Of a DNA stretch of 64,000 nt, positions 42,895-54,000 are shown piece by piece. Location of the stretch: positions 1 to 64,000 of the forward strand of contig JASIRB010000504.1 of the NCBI GenBank assembly GCA_030323885.1. Direction: 5' to 3'. The notes under the pieces are model-generated. The model worked only from the letters and a program-made list of their open reading frames with translations. It had not been told where the DNA came from and ran no database searches. Within the stretch, counting starts at the first letter, position 1. The number at the start of each line of letters is the position of its first letter. This stretch comes from Branchipolynoe longqiensis. Lineage: Eukaryota > Annelida > Polychaeta > Phyllodocida > Polynoidae. The position numbers were made by a program, and so were the translations under genes.

Positions 42895-43125
42895 TTTGAG
42901 GTCACCATGACATCACAGTGATATCACACAAACCTCACGGAGAGGTCACAGTGTGAGGTCACAGTGACCTCAAATTGAAACATCAGATTGACCTCACATT
43001 GACCTCACACTGTGACCTCACACAATTCTCACACCGTGACATCACAATAACCTCACACAATTCTCACACTGTGACATCACAATAAGCTCACACAATTCTC
43101 ATACTGTGACATCACAATTTTATAA
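42895..43125. repeat. TGACCTCACA-type repeats with 35-bp tandem units
   Basis: The block is built from TGACCTCA/TGAGGTCA variants. From 43017 a 35-bp unit (CTCACACAATTCTCACAC...ACATCACAATA) repeats three times at 43017, 43052 and 43087. A perfect inverted repeat AGGTCACAGTGACCT is at 42956-42970. Confidence 0.85.
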
Positions 43126-43741
43126 TTAAAAACCAGCAATCGGACATGTGGAATAGCACTTCTTTTAATGAGTACAAATGGTTGCAAATCCTGGGTGTAC
43201 ATATTATCAGACGGATATAATTTTGTCCATTGTGATCCTAATCTGAAGTTGCTGTTTCATTGAATACAGCAGAATATATGACCACTTCTGAGACAAGGTG
43301 TGTAAAACTTAGCTAATGTTATTAGTACCTTAAATAACATTGCCATTAGTACAGTAAAATAGTACTTAAAAAACATCATTCAATGGGATGAAGACAGTCG
43401 CAGGTGTATCATTTCGATCTATCACCAGTTCTATATTCAGATTGCCATGATTCAATAAGATTACTCTGCATTAGATATTTGCTAAGGGACAACAACCACG
43501 CTTTCAATCATCTGAGACTAAAATAAAAAGTTTGAGACAGTGATACTATTTTTGTAATATTACAATCGAAATTATGTTAGTATTAGTAGTTTTAGCAGGG
43601 AGGTTTTAATAGTAATATTAGATTGTGTAAAAGCACGAGAGGATAATGATGTATTGACTATCTCTTTAATTGGGCAATGAGACAATTCTAACGTTCCTTG
43701 ACAAACCATGATGCGCATCTTGCCTTAATAAGGCATCTAGT
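43126..43741. other. AT-rich intergenic DNA, nothing recognised
   Basis: No gene, repeat or regulatory signal that I can support. Confidence 0.5.
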
Positions 43742-44302
43742 CCCAGATAGCACACAGCCGTCGGGCCGACGTCGGCTATTGGTCGCACCGTCGCGATCGA
43801 CTTTCCACCGTCGGGCCGCCGTCGGGCCACCGGTGGATTTCCGACATTGGGAATCAATCCCTTTCCGCATTCGAGCCACCGTCGGGCCGCCGGTGGATTT
43901 CCGACGTTGGGTATCAATCCCTTTCCACTTTTGAGCCACCGTTGGGCCATCGTCGGGCTGACGGTGGTGGGCCGCCGCAGGTTTGCATTCATTTTCCACA
44001 CTTGGTCCACCGTCGAGCCACCGTCGGGCCGACGGTGTTATTCCGACGTTAGGGTTCAATCCAAATTTCCACTTTTGAGCCGTCGGGCCACCGTCGGGCC
44101 TCCGGTGGTGTTCCGACGTTAGGGTTCAATCCCTTTCCACTTTTGAGTCACCGTCGGGCCATCGTCGGCCCGACGGTGGTGGGCCGCCGCAGGTTTGCAT
44201 TCATTTTCCACGTCTGGTCCACCGTCGAGCCACCGTCGAGCCAACGGTGGTGGGCCGCGCATGCGCAGTTCTTTAAATTTGGATTCCGGCTCGAGTCGCC
44301 CG

Positions 44303-44700
44303 CGGAACACGTGCGATTGTTGATCAGTGTTCTTTTTCTACTAATAACTCCAGAAATACCAGGAATTTTAAGGAATTATTTAACAGGTATGTTTATTAAT
44401 ATGTTTAGATTATTTTGTAAAAGTTTTGTAATTTATTACGAAGTATTAATGGAATTATTCGTGTTAATACGATTTGAATTATTCGATATGGTTTGTTTAC
44501 TTCGAATCTCCACCGGACCACGTGCGATCGTTGAGCAGCGTTCTTTTTCTACAAATAACTCCAGAAATCGGAGGAATTTTAAGGAATTATTTTACAGGTT
44601 TATTTATTAATATGTGTAGATTATTTTGTAAAAGTTTTGTAATTTATTAGGATGTATTAATGGAATTATTCGTGTTAATACGATTTGAATTACCCTGTAG
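44303..44700. repeat. 211-bp tandem duplication
   Basis: The segments beginning CGGAACACGTGCGATTGTTG (44303) and CGGACCACGTGCGATCGTTG (44514) run in parallel for about 190 bp with scattered substitutions, including AATAACTCCAGAAAT and TTTGTAAAAGTTTTGTAATT. Confidence 0.85.
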
Positions 44701-44701
44701 G

Positions 44702-44970
44702 CTGTACGTATTGACACTAGAGTGACTGGTTTCTCGGCTCGTCGGGTCGACGGCGGCAGCCGCCATCGACCTGATGGTGGGAGGTTGGACCAAACAACGT
44801 CGGCCCGATGGCGTTTGTCGCCCTCGGGCCGACGTAAAAGTTTTGTAATTTATTGTAATTTATTAGGATGTATTAATGGAATCATTCGTCCTGTACGGAA
44901 TGTTGACCAAAAAACGCCATCTTGGTTTTTTCCCGAGAAGACACTGTCACTATAGTGTCAATACGTACAG
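44702..44970. mobile_element. 269-bp unit with 25-bp inverted ends
   Basis: CTGTACGTATTGACACTAGA at 44702 is mirrored by the complement ending at 44970 with one mismatch in 25. A third, partial copy in direct orientation begins near 45041 (TTCGTATTGACACTAGAGTG). This could be a nested MITE or a structural module of the larger element. Confidence 0.5.
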
Positions 44971-45375
44971 ACTATATTAAATTTATAACGTTAGGGTTCT
45001 CGATTTCTATTAATTTTGAATAAAACTAATATTTGTACACCTGTTCGTATTGACACTAGAGTGACAGTGTCTTCTCGTCGGCTCGTCAGCAGTTTCCGCT
45101 GCCGGGGCGACGGCGGCAGCCACTGTCGAGTCGACGGCGGAATGTTGGACAAAACAACGTCGGCCCGAGGGCGTTTGTCGCTGTCAGCCCGACGGCGTTT
45201 GTCGCCGTCGACTCATCGGCGGTTTCCGCCGTCGGGGCGACGGCGGCAGCCGCCGTCGAGTCGACGGCAGGAGGTTGGACAAAACAACGTCGGCCCGACG
45301 GCGGTTGCCACCGTCGGGCCGACAGAGCAGCCGCCGTTGGGCCGCCGTTGGGCCGACGGCTGTGTGCTATCTGGG

Positions 45376-46285
45376 GTGGAGTTTGACTGCAGTATTTCCA
45401 GAAGTTTGATGCGATGTACATGGCGGATTCAGCTGCAGGCTTGGCAGGCTGAAGTCTCGGGCCTCAAATTTTAGGAGGTTCCGGCCAAGCTGCATACTAT
45501 TTGTGATTGTGTCATAGGCCTTTGGGAGGGGCTTCACAAGTGGAATAGTCTAGTAGTATGGCCTCTCTTCATCTAAATCCGGCACTGGTTTATACATATA
45601 TATAATTCATACATATTCGCAGATACAAGAAATCTATTGTATTCGATAATATCCTTATAGTGTTCTAGCATATTCCCTGTGTAAATCTAAAGTTAAATAC
45701 TGACCTAGTTCGGGGAGAGACCAGCAGGCAGGGAAGGAAAATGAATATGGTGAGTGTCTATTGAGTGTAGGTCTAGATATCCTGTGGCTTTATGAGGGAC
45801 GGTTCTCTGCAATATTCAGAGAGTACGTCTCCCAGGGGTGAGTTGATGGTGCAGGGTATGGGGAGTGATGCATGCATCTTATAATAGTGTCGTACTTCAA
45901 GAAACAAAGCAGCAGGCAACATGAGACCAGGACCCATCTGGCTAAGCCCTAATTACCCAGCTACATTATAAATAGTATGTTTTTCCAAGAGGACTATACG
46001 AAGCCACACTCGCCACCTTGCGACCGACTTATGATCCATAGCAGCGAGTGAACCTATAGGATGAGGGAGGTATGGAACTTCCGGCCCCAATCGTAAGCCT
46101 ATCCTTATCCAACAGAACCTTTAAACATTGTTTGCGATTATCTTTGGAAAGCACAACAGGTCAGTATTAGCCAGGTTTGTATAGACAGTTTATGTATTAT
46201 ACAAGCGTTATAATTAAGACGCACACATTGAACATGCCTATGTTGATATGTACAAAGCAATGTCCACTTTACTATTGCACTCTTA
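45376..46285. other. intergenic DNA, nothing recognised
   Basis: Mixed composition, no recognisable gene. It ends with TTA (46283-46285), the target site of the next element. Confidence 0.45.
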
Positions 46286-46860
46286 AGGCCCGGTGACAGG
46301 CATTTTAGTGAACGTAGCTGAATGTTGTGGAGGCTAACCTAGTTGAATATAGTTGAACGTACCGGCATCCATACTTCTCCATGTTGAGAACGTGATAAGA
46401 ACGTGTGTGGGCATGAGTTCCAATATAAGCTTTGGACATGTTCAAAAGAGAGGTATGCTTGATGCAGACATAGCCTCTGTGACGATAACGTACTCTAGCA
46501 TACTTCTTACTGTACTCTAGCATACTCTAGCATACACTAGCATACTCTAGCTTACTTTGACCTGCACAAAACCTTGGCCGTTCTGTCATGGTCACATAGC
46601 CGTTAGTGGACAAAGTTGAAAATAGTTGAACGTAATGGAGGGTAACTTAGTTGAACATAGTTGAATGTAGGTGGACGTACTGGGATCCATACCGTAACGT
46701 ACCGGGATCCATACCGTAACGTATTTATCCGTACAATTAGGTGGGTGATCAACCAAAACCTGCCAACCTTAACATAGTTTAACATAGCGATAGCACGTTT
46801 CACCCACGTTAATCTATCCTACATTCAAGTACGTTCACTAAAGTGTATGTGACCAGGGCT
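46286..46860. mobile_element. PIF/Harbinger-type MITE (575 bp)
   Basis: The ends are AGGCCCGGTGACA...TTTAGTGAACGTA on the left and, inverted, AGCCCTGGTCACATACACTT...TAGTGAACGTA on the right. TTA flanks both sides (46283-46285, 46861-46863). The interior contains many GTTGAACGTA-like repeats matching the inner end of the inverted repeats, plus a short array of AGCATACTCT (46497-46556). No gene. Confidence 0.8.
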
Positions 46861-46863
46861 TTA

Positions 46864-47974
46864 GTGTGAAATGCTGTGGTTGAATAGAGGGGGAGACCAA
46901 CATAGCACGTCCACCTTCGTGTCACCCAGTGCCTACCATCAGTAGTCCCCACCAGAGGGCATATCAATCAGCCACTAACTGCCCCGGATGTAGCCCAAGC
47001 TGGGTACCGGAAGTTCCACGATAGACACACGTGTGCCACTGCTCATCAACCAACATGACCACGAGCGTAAAACCACCGACACAGGCATTGCGATTCAAAA
47101 TGGAAGACACGCTTAATGGTAGATCTTAAATAGGACGTCGGTATCCTGAAATTGATATCAGGGGCCTAGCTTCCATATACGCAGGTTCGCAGTTGCTTAC
47201 CACCTGAGATTATAAACATCTTTAACAAAACTTTAATATTTATAATGTTTTATAGCGTTTAATTCCATTGTGTTTTATTCCAGTTGCCCACCACCTGAAA
47301 ATGCAAAGCTTATAACCCTATGACTTCACCTGAATTTATCCTTGTGAATCTAAAGGACAGCTCGGCTACTTTCACTATGGTATGAACAGACCTGTGACCT
47401 GTATACCTTAAAGCTGTCATTTGCTCTCAGTTTGAGGCGGTAGTGGCCAAGTGGATGCCAGCATGGCACGGGGCTTAACTTGCAGAGGCCAATTTAACTC
47501 AAGATTGAATTATCTTGGTTAAAATCGTGCGTCGCTCGTATCCTCAATGCCTGACAGTGAGGACTGTGACACTCATTTTAAATATTTGTTGTCTGAAGCA
47601 TTGGCAGAATTCTGACTCACGCAACATTACTGCAGCTCTAAGGACACGAATGCCTGCCAGTGGTGTGCAGGAAGTGTCAAATATACACAACAAAAGGCAG
47701 AATTCCATGAATGCATATATAGTGCATAGCATGCAGCAACCGCTTTAAACAGACCCAGTATAGGCGCTGAGATTGGAACTGTACTCTGACAAATGCTCTT
47801 CAAGCACACCTTTTCAGTTTGTATAACTGAATATGTGGATGGAGAGTGCCAAAATGGGTAGTCTCCAAGTGCAACCTAAAGGAGTTCCCCGGTGTTCCCT
47901 GGTCTGTATGGAACTATATTTGGTTATGTGGGGAACCATATTAGGACTTGTGGTGAGGGAATCCCACCCATGAC
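46864..47974. other. intergenic DNA, nothing recognised
   Basis: Short frames only. No repeat or RNA gene recognised. Confidence 0.45.
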
Positions 47975-48207
47975 GCCAGCACCATGACCCGATATCCCAC
48001 TCACTCACATTATCCTGACACTGAGCCAACCAGTCCTTGCCCTATCCTAATAATGCCGAATGCCTTGCTAGGAAGCGACAGGCATACATTTTTAAGTCAT
48101 TGGTTTGACTCGACCATGGTTCGAACCCACAAACCCATGGGTTCGGATCTCCCAATCTCCCAAAACAGGAGACGCACGCTCAACTTATTCAGCCATCCCG
48201 CCTGGTG
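47975..48207 (-). mobile_element. second SINE copy, 3'-truncated, inverted
   Basis: On the minus strand this repeats the head (B box region GGTTCGAACCATGG) and central body (GGATAGGGCAAGGACTGGTT) of the SINE at 37297-37650 with roughly 15 per cent differences. It stops before the 3' tail. It shows that the family is dispersed in this genome. Confidence 0.85.
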
Positions 48208-48499
48208 CTTCTGAACTATTGCAGATAAAAGAGGGATAGGCTAACACGGTATAGGATCACGAGGATAGCGCTACCATTGCTTAATGTATATACTGTTTTT
48301 TACCACTATCCCGGGAATAGGCGCTACCCCAGGGATACGGTAACTAACACCGCTTCATGCATACGGCCCGATGATGGACGTTATCCCCGGGAAAGCTATC
48401 ACGAGGATAGCGGTGTGGTTCAAGTGGTAAGCATGACCGCGAATCGTGGTAGGGAGAAATATCCACACGCCTATTTTAGATTTGGGGTTTCCCTCTCAC

Positions 48500-48950
48500 T
48501 CATAAATGCAGTTGGAGACTGGTCAGCACTGGGTCAGCGACCAGTTGCCGACCTGGCGCGCACCAGTGGGCAAGTGCAGTCGTCGACTGGGCGTGAACCA
48601 GTGGGCAAGTGCAGTCACCAACTGGTCTGCGCCAGGTCCGTGACTAACGTTGCGATCACCGACCTGGCGCCAACTCGGTGCAGGCTCGCACTGACCCGGC
48701 TCCGACCGGTCGGCGCCAGGTCAGCAATCGCTTTGTCGGTGTATAAAAGCTGGGTGTCATTTTGGTTTTTAACTTGCATCTTGTCGTCTGCAGGGTGTCG
48801 TCATTCCTTGACGTGAGTTCCATGCTGAAGAAGAAGGCACCCAGCTACTCGCCAACAAATCACCTTTTATAATCTACAGGAAATGCAAAAATGGTCGGCA
48901 TGAGCTCAGAGAAAGGTTGGCGACCTGGCGCCAACTACTCGCGACCCGAC
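48500..48950 (+). promoter_or_regulatory. TATA-containing block with repeated ACCTGGCGCC motifs
   Basis: GACCTGGCGC or its complement occurs at about 48559, 48629, 48660, 48709 and 48918, together with repeated CCAGTGGGCAAGTGCAGTC (48572 and 48600). TATAAAAG lies at 48742-48749. No adequate frame follows. The arrangement, short motif repeats around a TATA box, resembles the Harbinger promoter regions at 55.2 and 59.3 kb, so this may be the end of another such element. Confidence 0.4.
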
Positions 48951-49526
48951 ACTGACCACTGGCTTTGTTTTAGGTGCTCTCAACTGGCCTTTGCAACAAT
49001 AAGACTGACGATTTGAAATCCAAGGATATTCAAGGTTATTTGTATCAAAAGAGATCCAAGACTCCTTTATCGACATTGATAAATTTCCTGGGTAGTCACG
49101 ATATTTAAAGGACATGCCAGATTCCATTACAAAAAGTGTCATGTACCTTTTGTAAACTGATATGATATTTGTCAAAGTCGTTGCCAACTAAATTGAATAC
49201 ATTACTTCACTTTATCCTCTTTAGCCATAGGTAGGCTAATAGTTGAATATTAGCAGTTCATATGGCCTTTCATTATGTATCCCAAATGATTTTTAAAACC
49301 AGGTCTGAGCTTAAATTCATGGATTTCATCTGTTAGAATATTTAATTTGAAACAAAATGCTACTTCATTTGTCAAAATCGCTCTAATATTAAGGAAGATA
49401 TGGGCGTTTTTAGGTTGTTACTTATTTGGGCCCATCCGAACCCAAAATTAAAACTAATCACCCTATCTCACTTCTAATGTTTTTTTCTGGTGATTCCATG
49501 GCCTGTATAAAGAGAATATAGAGATT
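48951..49526. other. AT-rich DNA, nothing recognised
   Basis: No gene or repeat recognised; precedes the 77-bp inverted repeat arm. Confidence 0.45.
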
Positions 49527-49603
49527 ATTTTAGTAAAACTAGACTTACCTGGAAATTGAAGTATTACTAAGATTCTTACGAATCTACGGATACGAAGGTA
49601 AGG
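49527..49603. repeat. 77-bp arm, inverted copy at 59887-59963
   Basis: Contains AGTAAAACTAGACTTACCTG and TACGAATCTACGGATACGAA. Its inverted partner lies on the other side of the Harbinger element with about four differences. Without Harbinger the arms would be about 200 bp apart. Confidence 0.85.
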
Positions 49604-49782
49604 GGAGACAATCCCACGCATGCCGGAAGTAGCTTCAGTATTCAAAGTTGGAGGGGAATAAAATACCTAACCTTAAGGCCCTGTCACATTACGGCATATG
49701 GCGGGAGCGTATTGAAAACCTACGTCGAAAATGGGAAAAAGCTGCGCGTGTCGGCCTATCATGACCTTTGGTGACCTCTCGG

Positions 49783-49909
49783 TGTAATATACGAGTCGAC
49801 ACGGAGAGATCTAGTTCATGACTGGCGTTTATTCATCGTCCGTTGTCCCTGGTTACATTCCATACCATGCTGGTTATCTGCGTGTCCCGGTTCGCCTACA
49901 TACATTACA
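49783..49909 (-). repeat. 3' LTR of the gypsy element
   Basis: 127 bp, identical by eye to 54921-55047. No obvious AATAAA is present within it, so the polyadenylation signal must be weak or outside. Confidence 0.95.
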
Positions 49910-50640
49910 TCCTCCTTTCATTAGTTTTATTGATTTCATTATATTTATTGTTTCATTAGCTTTAAATAATTACATGAACTCTTAAACACCTCCAAACCCT
50001 ATGAAGAATGCAACGTTGCACTGAGACATGACATACGCGACTCTACACTCATCCCATATGTGAATGAGTATCTTAAATACTATGCATGTCATTCGTATAG
50101 ATAGTAACATCATTCTTATAAATAGTAACATCAGTCTTATAAATATTAACGTTTCGACCACTATCGCATATCGATAATTGTATATGTAATGCATTCTCAA
50201 TAGCCCAATAACCACATCAACTTTTAACAGCGTAACAAATACAGTACCTATTTTGCCATTTCAGTGGAACTGATAACTGCCTAGGTTCTTAAGAATTCAC
50301 ATACTTTATTAAACTTATGTTGTACTCCAACAATTGGCACTTTGGGTGACTGTTGATTTGAATAGTGTGATGTATGAACAACGACTTGATTCACATTTAG
50401 GAGTACATAAACATTCGTGACGCCTAGCTGTGAACCATGATACAATAGATCGTACATCATTTCCTGTCCAGTAAATACGGGATGGTTAACAGTGTAGATG
50501 TCCCATCTTAACATGTATATAGTCAAATGCTGCCTTGAGTACGCCTATTGCCGTTTTAATGCTCCGGTAGGGGAATGTGTTTCGCATTGCCGACAAATTT
50601 TTGGATCGTGATTTTTTCACGATACAACTTTGCATCAAGG

Positions 50641-50847
50641 TAACAGTTCTTTTTCAATTACTGCATAATTTGTTTGTGTGTTATCTAATGCCTTGGACGC
50701 CATTGCGACCGGTCTATTTTCTTGAAATAAGGTCGCCCCAAGGCCAGATTTAGATGCATCTACTTGAAGGACAATATCTTTTTTCACATCAAAAATTTTT
50801 AGAACGGGTGCTCTTGTTAACAATTCTTTAAGTTTGTCGAATGCATA
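50641..50847 (-). repeat. 207-bp duplicate of the RNase H coding segment inside the gypsy element
   Basis: This segment matches 52534-52740 (start of the RNase H domain) with one substitution in 207 bp. It lies between the end of gag-pol (51004) and the 3' LTR, in the same orientation as the original, and is untranslated there. Confidence 0.95.
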
Positions 50848-51003
50848 TCACAGAAAGTTATAGCTATTGTATTTAACTTATAACACAGTTAACGGCGTCA
50901 GGGTTGAGTCACATGGTATGATATCAGTTCCTATATTTTCAATATGCTATCCTACATACAACGTTGAACTTATATATTAGTACATACATAAATACTAATG
51001 GTA

Positions 51004-54000
51004 TTATGACTGGTCATTTATTCCTAGTCTTTGTATGGGACGAACAACTCGGCCGTATCGTGTAGTATATTGGTGTGTGTTTGTGTTTAATTCAGGTCTA
51101 ATAGGGTGGGTGTCACCCTTATGTGAGACGAAAATGTGTTTTCGATTTCTCCTAATTATATTGTTTTGTTTATTTACCATAGTGTAATCTCTAGGGCCAG
51201 GTGTGTTTGTTTCTACAATTCTACCTGAAGCCCATCCTCCTTTGTGATGGAGATATCGTACCTCGTCTCCGGTATGCAACTTGTGGTGTTCATGTCCTGC
51301 ACGGGTATCAAAGTATTTCTTTTGATTCTGCTGTATTCTGCGTATTTCAGTGTTGTTTGTATATTTGCAACTTGGTTTCAAATGTGTTTCTAAAATCGGT
51401 AACCGTGTCCGTAGTTTACGGGACATGAGTAGTTGTGCCGGGGATGCACCAAGGCCCTGGATTGTGGTGTTTCGATAATTTAAAAGTGCAATATTGGCAT
51501 CTTTGCCGTCCAGTAGAGATTTTTTTATCATCAATTTTACAGTTTGTACGTATCTTTCTACCTGGCCGTTACTTTGCGGGAACATTGGGTTTGTAAATTT
51601 AGGTGTGAAACCGTAGTTATGTGCAAACTGTAGGTACTCTGCGCTGTTAAATTGTGGACCGTTGTCTGATACTACTGTGTTCGGAATGCCATATCTGCAA
51701 AACATTTGCTTCAAATTTCTTATTATGGCCTGACTTGTGGTTGATGTTAACTCTACTATTTCCGGAAACTTTGTATAATAGTCAATGACTAACAGGAAAT
51801 TCACCTTGTTAACAGTAAACAAATCCACGCCTAGTTTATAATATGGAATACATGTAATGTCATGACTCATCAAAGGTTCAGAATGTTGTTTGTGTCGGTA
51901 CTCCTGGCAAAGTTGACACTGTGAAACCTTGTCCTCGATTTGATTACTTATTCCAGGCCAAAAGACGTTGTCTCTGGCCAACTGCTTACATTTCACTATG
52001 CCTAAATGTGACTCGTGAATTTTATTTAGCATATCTCTCTGCATGGTCTTTGGTATTATAATACGATTATCTTTTAATAACACATCGTCTTGTATTGTTA
52101 TGTCATTTCTATAGGTAAAAAATGGTTTTACACTCTGACTGAGGCCAGCGCTACTTTTTGGCCACCCATGTTTTGCTAACAACACAACCTGCTGCAATGT
52201 TTTATCCTTGTCCAATTCTTGCCTTACTTTAGCTATATTGTTCACTTCCATATCGATTGCGGCCACGGTTATGTCTGTGTCGAACAAGTTGTTCGGTGTT
52301 GTCAACGTGGTGTGAGCCCTGGACAGCGCGTCTGCAAAATACATCAGCGTGCCCTTAACATGTATTACTTGTAGATTATAATTTTGTAACCGCATTCTCA
52401 TGCGTTGCATGCGTGCTGATAGTGTGTGTATGGGCTTATTCATAATGGCTACCAAGGGTTTGTGGTCGGTTTGAATAGTCACCTCTTTCCCGTATATGTA
52501 CTCATGAAACTTCCTGCACCCAAAGCAAATGGCTAACAGTTCTTTTTCAATTACTGCATAATTTGTTTGTGTGTTATCTAATGCCTTGGACGCCATTGCG
52601 ACCGGTCTATTTTCTTGAAATAAGGTCGCCCCAAGGCCAGATTTAGATGCATCTACTTGAAGGACAATATCTTTTTTCACATCAAAAAATTTTAGAACGG
52701 GTGCTCTTGTTAACAATTCTTTAAGTTTGTCGAATGCATAAATTTGTTCTTCTTGCCAATGCCAGGCGACATCTTTAGTTAGTATTATTCTTAATGGCTT
52801 AGCTAATTCCGCCATGTTGGGAATAAATTTGTTGACATATCCGACCATTCCCAAAAACCGTTGGACAGCTTTTTTGTCCGTGGGTGTTGGCATGTCTATG
52901 ATAGCTTGTACTCTTTCTTTGCTTGGCAATAATCCGTTGGACGTTATTAAATGCCCCACATAGTTTACCTGTCTTTTACAAATTTTAGACTTTTTTGGGT
53001 TCAATCTCAGATCGAATTTACGGGCCCTGTCCAGTACTGACTTTAGTCTTATGTTGTGTTCTTGTATGTCTTTACCGTATACTAGTATATCGTCAGTTAT
53101 CACATTTACACCGTCCAAATCACCTAATATATTGTTCATCTCTTGAATAAATATGTCTCCGGCCGTTTTTATGCCAAATGGCAACCTGGTATATCGATAC
53201 CGACCCCAAGGTGTATTGAAGGTGCATAATTTAGAACTTTCATCATCCAACTCAATCTGCCAATAGCCACTGTTGGCATCAATGACCGAAAAATATTCTG
53301 CCCCACTTGTGTTAGCTACTACTTCTTCTATCGTACGTGTTGGATATGGGCCCCTTAATATTGCTTTATTTAATTTAGTAGGGTCCAAACATATTCGTAT
53401 TTTACCTGGTTTTCTTACTATAGTGATGGAGTTCACCCATGGAGTCGGTTCATTTTGTTCTACTATTACTTTGAGATCTAACATCCTATTTAATTCTTGA
53501 CGGACATCATTTATTATGGCGTGTGGTATGCGCCTAGGAGCATCAACGACTGGGGCTACATTGTTGTCAACATGAATATGCGCATTTACTTTAATTCTGC
53601 CTAAACCTTTGAATACATCACTATACATATTTACCAATTTATCACTTGATGTGGTTGAATATGCTACAGTGTTTATGGAGTCCAGTCTTGTTATGAGGTT
53701 GAGGGCGACACACGCACTCTTTCCTAGGATAGGGCTACCCTCATCTGTTACTTGGAACTTTAATCCATGACCGCGTACGGTGGCGAAAACCTCCCCATGA
53801 GGTTTTATACGGTGTCCAGCGTACGTTATCAAGTGACAACGCGTTGGAGTCATGGTCACGTTGTCCATTTGATCGTAAATCCTCCGTGGCACGATGTTCG
53901 CCTCCGAACCGGTATCAAGTTTGAACTTGATTATCGTATTGTTCACTACGATATCCGCGTACCATAGATCCTCCTTTTCGTCGTTGTTATCCTGTAATGC

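Larger units (their letters stand above)
43742..45375. mobile_element. non-autonomous DNA transposon rich in CCGTCGGGCCGACGG palindromes
   Basis: Perfect 23-bp inverted ends beginning CCCAGATAGCACACAGCC lie at 43742-43764 and 45353-45375. Both subterminal parts are arrays of CCGTCGGGCC/CGACGG motifs in both orientations. The middle is AT-rich and contains a 211-bp tandem duplication (starting at 44303 and 44514) and a smaller inverted-repeat unit (44702-44970). The GC-rich arms generate long chance frames but no gene. I cannot identify a target duplication or superfamily with certainty. Confidence 0.75.

Noticed and set aside
43698..45421. Arg/Pro-rich frames on both strands
   Set aside because: Products of the CCGTCGGGCC palindromic arms of the DNA transposon.
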